Part shown: one piece after another, positions 5,786-11,800 of the stretch
How positions within the stretch are numbered: position 1 is the stretch's first letter
Layout of the letters: the number at the start of each line of letters is the position of its first letter
NCBI GenBank assembly: GCA_003022685.1
Contig: PXSV01000155.1
Span: 855 to 12,654, forward strand
Reading direction: 5' to 3'
Origin: Halobacteriales archaeon SW_9_67_24
GTDB taxonomy: Archaea > Halobacteriota > Halobacteria > Halobacteriales > Halococcaceae
DNA: 11,800 nt
Program-made: the position numbers and the translations under genes
The notes under the pieces: generated by a model
The model's input: only the letters and a program-made list of their open reading frames with translations
The model's database searches: none
What the model was told of the DNA's origin: nothing

Positions 5786-7522
5786 GTGAACCACACGACA
5801 GCAACGGGGGAGGCCGACGCCCCCGAGACGGACGGTCCGGCGGTGTCCCGTCGCCGATTGCTTCGAACGGCCGCGGTCGGGGCAGTCGGTGCGGTCGCCG
5901 GCGCGGCCGGCGGCGGTGGATCCGTCACGACCGCAAGCGCGGCCGCCCAAGACGGCGGTCCCGTTCCGGAAGGACCGACGATCGCGCTCGACACCGTCGC
6001 CGAGGGGTTCGAGCAGCCCGTCGACTTCGCGACCCCCTCGGGCGACGACCGTCAGTTCGTGGTCGATCGCCCCGGCCAAGTGTACGTCGTCAACGCGGAC
6101 GGTCGGCGCGAGGAGCCGTTCATCGACGTGAGCGGGCGGATGACGCCCGTCGAGGGCGAACAGGGGCTGCTCGGCCTCGCCTTCCACCCCGAGTTCGGAT
6201 CGAACGGCCGATTCTACCTGCGCTACAGCGCGCCGTCGACCGACGAGACGCCCGATAGTTACTCCCACACCGCGGTGCTCGCGGAGTTCCGGGCGAACGA
6301 CGACCGGACTGCCGGGCGGCCCGACACCGAACGCCGACTCCTCGAAGTCCCCGAGCCCCAGAGCAACCACAACGCGGGCGCACTCGGGTTCGGCCCCGAC
6401 GGCTACCTCTACGTCCCGTTCGGCGACGGCGGCAGGGCAAACGATGTCGGGACCGGCCACGCAGCGGACTGGTACGAGGAAAACGAGGGTGGCAACGGCC
6501 AGGACGTCACGGAGAACCTCCTCGGCTCGATCGTGCGAATCGATGTCGACGGCGAGGAAAACGGGAAGCCGTACGCGATCCCCGAGGACAATCCGCTGGT
6601 GGGCGAGGCCGGTCTCGACGAACAGTTCGCGTGGGGCTTTCGTAACCCGTGGCGGATGGGGTTCTCCAAGGGGGAGCTCTACGTCGGCGACGTCGGACAG
6701 AACCGCTATGAGGAGGTCGATCGCGTAGTAAAAGGCGGCAACTACGGCTGGAACGTCCGCGAGGGAACGCATTGTTTCAGCACGGGCGACGAGCCGGCGG
6801 AGTGTCCCGAGTCGACGCCGCCGAGCGTCCGCGGCGGCGAACCGCTCCGCGATCCCGTGATCGAGTATCCCCACTCCCGCGACGGCGAACCCATCGGGGT
6901 TTCGGTCATCGGGGGGTACGTCTACGACGGCACGGTCGACGCGCTCGGGGGTCGCTACGTCTTCGGCGATTACAGCCAGGACGGCGCGCAGGGCGCGCTG
7001 TTCGCCGCGACGCCCGCTGAGGAGGGGTCCTGGGAGTTCGAGCAGCTCGTGATCGCAGGGGCCGAGGACGGCGCACTCGGGGGGTACTTGCTCGACATCG
7101 GTCGGGACAACGCCGGCGAGCTCTACGCGCTGACGGCCGGCGGCGACCTCGGCGGTGCGGCCCACCGGATCGTCCCGTCGCGCGGAGCGTCGGGAGCGAC
7201 GGGTGCCGCGAACGCCAGTACGAGCGCGAACGGGACCATCGACATCGACCGGACTACAGTCGGAAACCGAACGACTGGGACGGCGACCGAAACGGCGACG
7301 GGAACCGCCGACGAGGAGCGACCGACCGGGGTCGAAACGAACGGGAGCGGTGCAGGCGGAACGGATGGAGCGGATGGTACGAGCGACACGGCCGGGGAAG
7401 GGACCGGAACGGAGTCGCGCACCGCCACCGGAACGAGCACCGGGGAGGGGGCTGGCTTCGGCATAGCCGCGGCACTCGCGGGCCTCGCAATCGGTGTGGC
7501 GCGTCGTCTCGTCAACGAGTAG
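5786..7522 (+). CDS. Secreted PQQ-dependent sugar dehydrogenase-like protein (paralogue, no cupredoxin)
   Basis: This 578-residue paralogue of the preceding gene starts at GTG 5786. A twin-arginine signal (S21-RRR-LLR) and an Ala/Gly-rich helix end near A54. The propeller then begins almost at once (about residue 63), so the cupredoxin domain of the neighbour is absent. Propeller motifs are the same (FGPDGYLYVPFGDGG, RNPWRMGF, GGNYGW), but the catalytic-region motif is HNAG (H195) instead of HNGG. The stalk (about 465-552) carries four N-glycosylation sequons (N476, N482, N494, N519), whereas the stalk of the first paralogue has none and is Thr-rich. The tail reads AGFG (556-559), then a hydrophobic helix and ARRLVNE, so it is a PGF-CTERM-like signal with Ala in place of Pro. 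It lies 72 bases after the first gene and has its own TATA-like box. It arose by tandem duplication, with either loss or gain of the copper domain. Confidence 0.85.
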   Translation: MNHTTATGEADAPETDGPAVSRRRLLRTAAVGAVGAVAGAAGGGGSVTTASAAAQDGGPVPEGPTIALDTVAEGFEQPVDFATPSGDDRQFVVDRPGQVYVVNADGRREEPFIDVSGRMTPVEGEQGLLGLAFHPEFGSNGRFYLRYSAPSTDETPDSYSHTAVLAEFRANDDRTAGRPDTERRLLEVPEPQSNHNAGALGFGPDGYLYVPFGDGGRANDVGTGHAADWYEENEGGNGQDVTENLLGSIVRIDVDGEENGKPYAIPEDNPLVGEAGLDEQFAWGFRNPWRMGFSKGELYVGDVGQNRYEEVDRVVKGGNYGWNVREGTHCFSTGDEPAECPESTPPSVRGGEPLRDPVIEYPHSRDGEPIGVSVIGGYVYDGTVDALGGRYVFGDYSQDGAQGALFAATPAEEGSWEFEQLVIAGAEDGALGGYLLDIGRDNAGELYALTAGGDLGGAAHRIVPSRGASGATGAANASTSANGTIDIDRTTVGNRTTGTATETATGTADEERPTGVETNGSGAGGTDGADGTSDTAGEGTGTESRTATGTSTGEGAGFGIAAALAGLAIGVARRLVNE

Positions 7523-7674
7523 TGGGCCGCCTGTCGAACGACAGCGAGACTCAGGAGTCGAGAGCTTCGGGCCTTCGAACCGTTCGTGGTTGCCGCCACA
7601 GTCGCTGTCACGGTCGTTGATACCGCACTGGTGCCGACTCCAATGAGGACCGCAGGCCACGAGCCTCCCCAGCC

Positions 7675-7707
7675 GATTCGCTCGTTCGCTTCGCTCACTC
7701 GCTCATC
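7675..7707. repeat. CGCTC-rich low-complexity tract
   Basis: The tract repeats short units such as CGCTCG, TTCGCT and TCACTCGCT. On the other strand it reads as GAGCGA/GTGAGCGAAG units. It translates into Ser/Ala/Arg/Glu repeats in open frames without being a gene. Tracts of this kind also occur between genes in other haloarchaea; that statement is from general knowledge. Confidence 0.5.
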
Positions 7708-7728
7708 CACCGTCAGAGCAAAGTCGTT

Positions 7729-7749
7729 CGGGAGAGCGAAGCTCTCCCG
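7729..7749. repeat. 21-bp palindrome (9-base arms, 3-base centre), first of the array
   Basis: CGGGAGAGC-GAA-GCTCTCCCG is a perfect 9-3-9 palindrome. It begins the array that lies downstream of the second dehydrogenase gene. Confidence 0.8.
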
Positions 7750-7753
7750 TGAT

Positions 7754-7838
7754 GTCGTCAGATTCCGTCGGAATCTGACTGCTTGCAGGAAATCGCTGAT
7801 TTTCTGCAAGCAATCAGATTCCGACGGAATCTGACGAC
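7754..7838. repeat. 85-bp compound palindrome containing three nested palindromes
   Basis: The two 41-base arms (7754-7794 and 7798-7838) are complementary except at two positions, with a GCT centre (7795-7797). One of the two exceptions would be a G-U pair in RNA and the other a C-A mismatch. Each outer arm is itself a 9-3-9 palindrome: TCAGATTCC-GTC-GGAATCTGA at 7758-7778 and TCAGATTCC-GAC-GGAATCTGA at 7814-7834. The middle is a 15-base-arm palindrome (7780-7812, TGCTTGCAGG...). The DNA or RNA can therefore fold either as one long hairpin or as three short ones. Confidence 0.85.
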
Positions 7839-7858
7839 ACGAAGGTCCCGCTCAGTGA

Positions 7859-7879
7859 CGAGACGCCTGCGGCGTCTCG
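7859..7879. repeat. 21-bp palindrome (9-base arms, 3-base centre), last of the array
   Basis: CGAGACGCC-TGC-GGCGTCTCG is a perfect 9-3-9 palindrome. It has the same geometry as the palindromes at 7729, 7758 and 7814 but an unrelated arm sequence. Confidence 0.8.
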
Positions 7880-8024
7880 AACCACGCTCACTTCGCTCGC
7901 GCCTCGCACCGCTCCCGCGCGCCAACCGCATGACTCACACGAGCACCGGGCCACCCACCGCCATGTCGTCGCCATACCGAAACATCACGGTAGCGGGATA
8001 CCGCTCTCGCACGATACTACCAAA

Positions 8025-8032
8025 CCATTAGG
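8025..8032 (+). promoter_or_regulatory. TATA-like box of gcvT-gcvH
   Basis: CCATTAGG lies about 26-27 bases before the gcvT ATG at 8055, the spacing of a leaderless promoter. The small inverted repeat at 7992-8005 lies about 20 bases upstream of it, where an archaeal activator could bind. Confidence 0.4.
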
Positions 8033-8054
8033 CTGCGGGGGACGACACCCCGGC

Positions 8055-9155
8055 ATGGCACTTCGCGAACCGCCGCTGGCTGCGGTCCACGAGGCCCGCG
8101 GCGCATCGACAACCGAGTTCGGCGGCTGGGCGATGCCCGTCGAGTTCGATTCGATTCGGACTGAACACGAGAGCGTCCGCGAGTCCGCCGGGAAGTTCGA
8201 CGTTTCGCACATGGGCGAGATCGCGGTCTCCGGACCGGACGCCACGGAGCTCATGGGGCGGCTCACCACCAACGACATGAGCACGCTCGATCCCGGCGAC
8301 GCGGAGTACGCGATGATCCTCGACGCCGAGGGCACGATCCTCGACGACACCGTGATCTACCGACTGCTCGAAACCCACGACGACGAGTTCCTGTTCATCC
8401 CGAATGCGGGCCACGACGCCGAGATGGAAGGCCGCTGGACGACCCACCGCGACGAGTGGGGACTCGACGCGACGGTCGACAACCACACTGAGGCGTACGC
8501 GATGTTCGCAGTCCAGGGTCCCGACGCGATCGGCCTCGTCGCAAGCGCGGCCGACGACGCGGACGAAGTGCTCGCCAACCTCCCGCGGTTTTCGGCGACC
8601 GACGCCACCGTCGCCGACGTCGACTGCCTCGCGGCGCGCACGGGGTACACCGGCGAGGACGGCCTCGAACTCGTCGTGCCGTGGAACGGGGCCGAGTCTG
8701 TGTGGGACGCCTTCGACTGCCAGCCGTGTGGGCTCGGCGCGCGCGACACTCTCCGGATCGAGGCGGGCTTTCTGCTCTCGGGCCAGGACTTCCACCACGA
8801 GGAGAACCCCCGCAACCCCTTCGAGGCCGACGTCGGCTTCGCGGTCGACCTCGAAACCGAGTTCGTCGGCCGGGACGCGCTCGCCCAGGTTGCAGAAACG
8901 GGTCCCGACGAGCGACTCGTCGGGTTCGAACTCGAAACTCGTGGTGTTCCTCGCCACGGCTACGACATCACCGATTCAGACGGGACGACCGTCGGCACGG
9001 TCACGAGCGGGACGGTGAGTCCCACCCTCTCGACCCCGATCGGGATGGGCTACGTCCCGACCGAGTTCGCGGAGCCGGGAACCGAGATCGCGGTCTTGGT
9101 GCGGGGGGAGCCGAAAGAGGCACGTACCCGGGCGCTCCCATTCCTCGAACGATGA
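8055..9155 (+). CDS. gcvT: Glycine cleavage system T protein (aminomethyltransferase)
   Basis: This 366-residue T protein, of normal family length, moves the methylene group from the aminomethyl-lipoyl arm of GcvH to tetrahydrofolate and releases ammonia. Visible family features are EFGGWAMPVEF (21-31), DVSHMGEI (49-56), LDDTVIY with the conserved D98 near the folate site, GYTGEDGLEL (197-206), and GARDTLRIEAGFLL (228-241). The last of these holds the Arg that contacts folate. The C-terminal barrel (about 280-366) ends in ALPFLER. Its TGA overlaps the gcvH ATG (ATGA), so the two genes form an operon with coupled translation. The gcvP subunit that supplies the decarboxylase reaction is not in the window. 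Confidence 0.95.
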   Translation: MALREPPLAAVHEARGASTTEFGGWAMPVEFDSIRTEHESVRESAGKFDVSHMGEIAVSGPDATELMGRLTTNDMSTLDPGDAEYAMILDAEGTILDDTVIYRLLETHDDEFLFIPNAGHDAEMEGRWTTHRDEWGLDATVDNHTEAYAMFAVQGPDAIGLVASAADDADEVLANLPRFSATDATVADVDCLAARTGYTGEDGLELVVPWNGAESVWDAFDCQPCGLGARDTLRIEAGFLLSGQDFHHEENPRNPFEADVGFAVDLETEFVGRDALAQVAETGPDERLVGFELETRGVPRHGYDITDSDGTTVGTVTSGTVSPTLSTPIGMGYVPTEFAEPGTEIAVLVRGEPKEARTRALPFLER

Positions 9156-9535
9156 GCTTCGAGATCCCCGAGGAGTTGCGGTACATGGAGAGCCACGAGT
9201 GGGCCGACCACGAGGACGGAACGGCCCGCGTTGGAATATCCGATTTTGCCCAGGACGAGCTCGGCGACATCGTGTTCGTGGAGTTCCCCGACGAGGGCGA
9301 GGAGATCACCCACGACGAGACGTTCGGCGTGGTCGAATCCATCAAAGCAGTGTCCGATCTCTACTCGCCGGTCTCCGGGACCGTCACCGCAACGAACGAC
9401 GCGCTGCTCGACGCGCCCGAGTTGGTCAACGACGATCCCTACGGCGAGGGCTGGATGCTCAAGGTCGACCTCGACGACTCCGACGAGCTCGACGACCTCC
9501 TCGACGCCGACGCGTACCGCGACCAGATCGAGTAA
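9152..9535 (+). CDS. gcvH: Glycine cleavage system H protein (lipoyl carrier)
   Basis: This 127-residue carrier protein shuttles the aminomethyl group between the P, T and L proteins on a lipoyl arm. K65 in VESIKAVSDLYSP is the lipoylation site. The hallmark GDIVFVEFPDEGEEI (38-52) and SPVSGTVTATN turns are present. The C-terminal acidic helix includes NDDPYGEGWMLKV. I chose the ATG at 9152 (MSFEIPEELRYMESHEW) because it overlaps the gcvT stop and starts on the conserved first strand. A longer open frame upstream in the same phase lies inside gcvT and is a shadow. The reading frame immediately after the stop is open and runs into the reductase remnant, which is in the same phase. Confidence 0.95.
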   Translation: MSFEIPEELRYMESHEWADHEDGTARVGISDFAQDELGDIVFVEFPDEGEEITHDETFGVVESIKAVSDLYSPVSGTVTATNDALLDAPELVNDDPYGEGWMLKVDLDDSDELDDLLDADAYRDQIE

Positions 9536-10600
9536 CGCCCCGTCCGTTCCGACCGCGACCTCCTTCGGGACAAGGTCGTTGGCACCGTCTCGTGCGGCTC
9601 GAAGCGCAACGGCGGCCAGGAGACCGCGACCGTCTATGCCCTGTTCGAGAGCCTCGACCACGGGGCGTACATTGTCGGCAACGGCCCCAAGACTTGCCAG
9701 TACGGTGGCACCGGCTGGGGTGGCGACATCGGTGACGTCGCTACCGACGACTTCGGCCTCGAAACCAGCAAGGGGACCGGCCTCCAGGTGAGCGGCGTCG
9801 CCTAGCTCGGAAACGCCGCAGAGGGAGCCGAGGAGTCCCGAGTCGCGGAGGCGACGCCCGACCCGTTCACGGTGGGCGTGCTCATCACGCGGGACAAGAA
9901 CGGCGAGGTCCGGTCGAGCGTCGAGCGGACCATCTCGCGGACCGACCACGCCGAGGACGTGGAGTTCAACGTCGTCGACTTCACCGAGTCGTACGTCCAG
10001 GCGTGCATCGGGTGTGACGTCTGTCCGACGCCGGCGAAGGTCGAGGACGTCACAGGCGAAGGAAAGGACTACAAGTGCATCATCGACGACGATCTCGACG
10101 AGGACCGGTGGACGGAGGACGACCTCCAGGACCTCCACAGCCAGCTAATGGGCAACGACGCGCTCGTGATCGCGGCCTACGACGGCGACGAGGACGGGAT
10201 CACAGACACCTACCAGACGCTGCTCGAACGCACGCGGTACATCCGCCGGGACGACTGGCGGCTCCACAACCTACCGCTCGCTGCGTACGTCGTCCGGACA
10301 CCCCAGAAATCGAGCACGTACCCGATGAAGATCATGACGTCGTGGATGCGTCACAACACCATCATCAACCCGCCGATCATCCACACGTCGGTTGATGCGA
10401 CGGGCGAGACGCCGCTCGACGACGAGACCGCGGCCGAACTCGAAGCCCACTACAACGAGGGAGCCACCGAGCAGTTCGCGGACTTCGTGGCGCGGGCGCG
10501 ACGCCTCCGGGCCGCCGCGGAGACGACCGACGCCGACGAACTCTCGTACAAGGCGACCGGTTACCAGAACAAGATCCTCGACAGACCGTATCGAGCTGAA
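9536..10600 (+). pseudogene. Tandem-flavodoxin (FMN reductase-like) gene remnant, 5'-truncated with in-frame TAG
   Basis: One reading phase is protein-like from the base after the gcvH stop to about 10600, but it lacks a start and is broken by TAG at 9803-9805. The first part reads LLRDKVVGTVSCGSKRNGGQ, then AYIVGNGPKTCQYGGTGWGG and GLETSKGTG. This is the C-terminal half of a flavodoxin/NADPH-dependent FMN reductase fold; its N-terminal half is missing. After the TAG the phase continues with a linker and a second flavodoxin-like domain (TVGVLITRDKNGEVRSS, then YVQACIGCDVCPTPAKV, then DALVIAAYDGD). The CxxC of CIGCDVCP is typical of iron-sulfur flavoproteins of this superfamily. The original stop is also lost: the phase runs on into the next gene to 10759. 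A shorter protein could still start at GTG 9872. It probably supplied electrons to the adjacent reductase. The family level is firm; the exact function is inference. Confidence 0.72.
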
Positions 10601-10603
10601 CGT

Positions 10604-10611
10604 AACTTAGA
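10604..10611 (+). promoter_or_regulatory. TATA-like box of the cysH-like gene
   Basis: AACTTAGA is centred about 27 bases before the ATG at 10635 in an AT-richer stretch. It indicates an originally separate leaderless promoter rather than read-through from the flavodoxin gene. Confidence 0.5.
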
Positions 10612-10634
10612 GATAACCCATACCAGTACGAACA

Positions 10635-11353
10635 ATGTCCATCGACACAGACATCGACGCCGATATCGACGACACCGATCTCGACGAGAAGGTAGAACAG
10701 TCCCTCGACATCCTCGGGCGAATCGAAGCGGAGTTCGACGCCCCCGTGTTCACGTGTAGCTTCGGCAAGGACTCGAACGTGGTGCTCGACCTCGCCGACC
10801 GTGCTGGTCTCGATCTCGGCGGGCAGACGGCAGCCGCGTTCACGGACCACGGCAACCACTTCGAGGAGACGTGGGCGGTCAAGGAGGAACTCGAAGCCAA
10901 ATACGACATCACCTTCGAGACCTACGAGCCCGAATCGAGCTACGAGGACCTCGTCGAGGAACACGGGCCGCTGGTGAACCAGCGCAAGCCCGACCTGTGC
11001 TGTTCGACGCTCAAATCGGCGACGATGGAGCGGGTCATCGACGGCCACGACGGCTGGATCACCGGCTATCGCATCGCCGAGAGCTGGGCGGCGAGGACGA
11101 AAGCTATGACTGGCGCGAGAACCTCGACTTCTTCGATCAGAAGGACGAGATCATTCGCGCCAACCCCATCGTCCACTGGACCGACAAGGAGGTCTGGGAG
11201 TACCACGAGCGCAACGACGTCCCGTACAACCCGCTCTACGACGAGTGGTTCGACTGCCTGGGTTGCAAGCAGTGCACCTTCGACGGCGACGCGCTGTTCG
11301 CGTACGACAGCCCCCGGCGGGTCGGCGACGAAGCCGGAACGGCCAGCGACTGA
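10635..11353 (+). pseudogene. APS/PAPS reductase family gene ([4Fe-4S] type), broken by a one-base frameshift
   Basis: The gene starts at ATG 10635. Residues 1-150 show the PP-loop ATP-pyrophosphatase fold of the CysH family: CSFGKDSNVVLDL (41-53, SxGKDS nucleotide loop), FTDHGNHFEET, C122-C123 in LCCSTLKSATMERV, and WITGYRIAES. After S150 (codon ending 11084) the family match moves to the phase starting at 11087 (GGEDESYDWRENLDFFDQ), so one base is missing near 11085. The second part carries NPIVHWTDKEVWEYHE and GCKQCT, whose CxxC with the CC pair forms the [4Fe-4S] ligand set of assimilatory reductases. The rejoined protein would be about 239 residues. Intact enzymes reduce APS or PAPS to sulfite. 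Unless the shift is a sequencing error, the unshifted phase ends with about 125 unrelated residues at 11465. Confidence 0.82.
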
Positions 11354-11434
11354 TAGGGTCGGTTGGAAGCGTTTGCCGGTGCGACCGCACGCCATCGTCC
11401 GGTCGATCCCGGAAGGACTTCCAACCGACCCTAT
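11353..11434 (-). repeat. 82-bp palindromic repeat, copy B (inverted relative to copy A)
   Basis: The terminal inverted repeats are 17 bp and perfect (ATAGGGTCGGTTGGAAG and complement at 11353-11369 and 11418-11434). In the reverse orientation it differs from copy A at six of 82 positions. Two of these are the paired positions 6 and 77 of the element: an A-T pair in copy A is a G-C pair here. The other four are interior, and one breaks a base pair of the inner stem. As in copy A, its first base is the last base of the upstream gene's TGA, giving TGA TAG, here after the frameshifted cysH-like gene. Confidence 0.85.
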
Positions 11435-11466
11435 GAGCGTGCAAGCGTGCCGCCGGGTTCGGTAGG

Positions 11467-11474
11467 TGTTTAGG
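11467..11474 (+). promoter_or_regulatory. TATA-like box of the rhodanese gene
   Basis: TGTTTAGG is centred about 29 bases before the ATG at 11500. It lies just downstream of repeat copy B, so the element does not separate the box from its gene. Confidence 0.45.
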
Positions 11475-11499
11475 GCGTGACGGCCAACAGCGGGCATCG

Positions 11500-11800
11500 A
11501 TGGACGAGGAGATCACGCCCGACGAGCTCGCCGTGCTTCTCGACGCCGGCGAGTCGGTGCGGATCGTCGACATCCGGACGGCCGGAGCGTTCTCGCGCGG
11601 GCACATTCCCGGCAGCGAAAACGTCCCTTTCGAGGAACTCCCACAGCGAGTCGAGGAGTTCGATGACGCCGACCGGATCGTGACGGTCTGCCCACACGGC
11701 AAGGCGAGCCGCAAGGCCGCGTGGCTCTTCCAATCCGCCGAGGGCACCGACGACGCCACGATCGAAAGCCTCGCCGGCGGGCTCGATTCGTGGGACGGCG
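11500..11800 (+). CDS. Rhodanese-like domain protein (partial, C-terminus outside window)
   Basis: The first 100 residues are present. They read as a single-domain rhodanese of the GlpE/PspE style: an ITPDELAVLLD helix, VRIVDIR, FSRGHIPGSENVPFEEL, then VTVCPHGKASRKAA and SLAGGLDSW. C64 in CPHGKAS is the expected persulfide-carrying residue at the start of the active-site loop. Such proteins move sulfane sulfur between thiols, or sense it, in the cytoplasm; the acceptor is unknown. The ATG at 11500 sits 29 bases after a TATA-like box. Only the last few residues of a typical 105-120-residue single-domain protein should be missing. Its position after a broken sulfate-reduction gene may be coincidental. 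Confidence 0.88.
   Translation, partial: MDEEITPDELAVLLDAGESVRIVDIRTAGAFSRGHIPGSENVPFEELPQRVEEFDDADRIVTVCPHGKASRKAAWLFQSAEGTDDATIESLAGGLDSWDG

Larger units (their letters stand above)
7523..8054. other. Noncoding gap of 532 bases with palindrome array
   Basis: No credible gene lies between the second dehydrogenase gene and gcvT. The left part (7523-7670) has no feature I can name. Positions 7675-7707 are a CGCTC/TTCGCT-rich tract, and a shorter relative of it is at 7885-7901. Positions 7729-7879 hold the palindrome array described separately. The right part (7880-8054) carries the gcvT promoter and a small inverted repeat (AGCGG GATA CCGCT, 7992-8005). I find no tRNA cloverleaf. Confidence 0.6.

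Noticed and set aside
7123..7809. 228-codon minus-strand frame across the end of the second dehydrogenase gene and the palindrome array
   Set aside because: It is built from the antisense of the stalk region plus palindromic repeats, with Ala/Val/Pro-rich composition and no recognisable domain.
7729..7879. CRISPR array
   Set aside because: Repeat units are not identical and not separated by uniform spacers; they are palindromes in direct contact.
7523..8054. tRNA or other structured RNA gene in the long gap
   Set aside because: No cloverleaf, T-loop motif or CCA-adjacent acceptor stem could be found by eye; the hairpins are simple palindromes.
9803..9805. TAG read as pyrrolysine
   Set aside because: Pyrrolysine use is tied mainly to methylamine users and no supporting gene is in view; the same gene is also 5'-truncated, so a nonsense mutation is simpler.
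11082..11090. Programmed ribosomal frameshift in the cysH-like gene
   Set aside because: There is no slippery heptamer, and members of this family are normally encoded in one frame.
10635..11465. A single 276-residue protein from the cysH-like start
   Set aside because: After residue 150 the translation becomes Thr/Ser/Arg-rich nonsense and runs through repeat copy B, while the true family sequence continues in another phase.

Overview
The window is GC-rich archaeal DNA, almost certainly from a halophilic archaeon (Halobacteria). The proteins are strongly acidic. Several genes have a TATA-like box about 27 bases before the start codon and no room for a leader, which is typical of leaderless haloarchaeal transcripts. 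Secreted proteins carry twin-arginine signals and PGF-CTERM-type tails, and the Hjc, AhcY and glycine-cleavage proteins are of the archaeal type. I cannot name the genus.

Layout. The left edge holds the N-terminal part of a PLP-dependent aminotransferase (minus strand), divergent from a TrkA-type RCK protein (plus). An 82-bp palindromic repeat (copy A) begins on the trkA stop codon. Next comes a minus-strand pair with overlapping ends, ahcY (S-adenosylhomocysteine hydrolase) and hjc (Holliday junction resolvase). Divergent from ahcY is a small membrane-anchored pilin-like protein. Two tandem secreted PQQ-dependent sugar-dehydrogenase-like proteins follow. The first has an added N-terminal cupredoxin domain, and the two genes share a nearly identical central block that suggests gene conversion. 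About 530 bases of noncoding DNA follow, holding an array of nested palindromes, most with 9-base arms and a 3-base centre. After that is a gcvT-gcvH operon with overlapping ends and no gcvP in view.

The stretch from 9536 to 11353 looks decayed. It holds a 5'-truncated tandem-flavodoxin reductase gene with an in-frame TAG, then a [4Fe-4S]-type APS/PAPS reductase gene with a one-base frameshift. A second copy of the 82-bp repeat (copy B, inverted) begins on the stop codon of the frameshifted gene. The window ends inside a single-domain rhodanese gene.

How the genes fit together. AhcY removes the by-product of methylation and GcvT/GcvH feed the C1 pool, while the broken reductases and the rhodanese belong to sulfur metabolism. 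The secreted Cu/PQQ proteins probably oxidise sugars or other alcohols at the cell surface. The most unusual features are the pair of stop-codon-abutting 82-bp repeats with a compensatory base change, the palindrome array, and the decayed sulfur-reduction block inserted after gcvTH.
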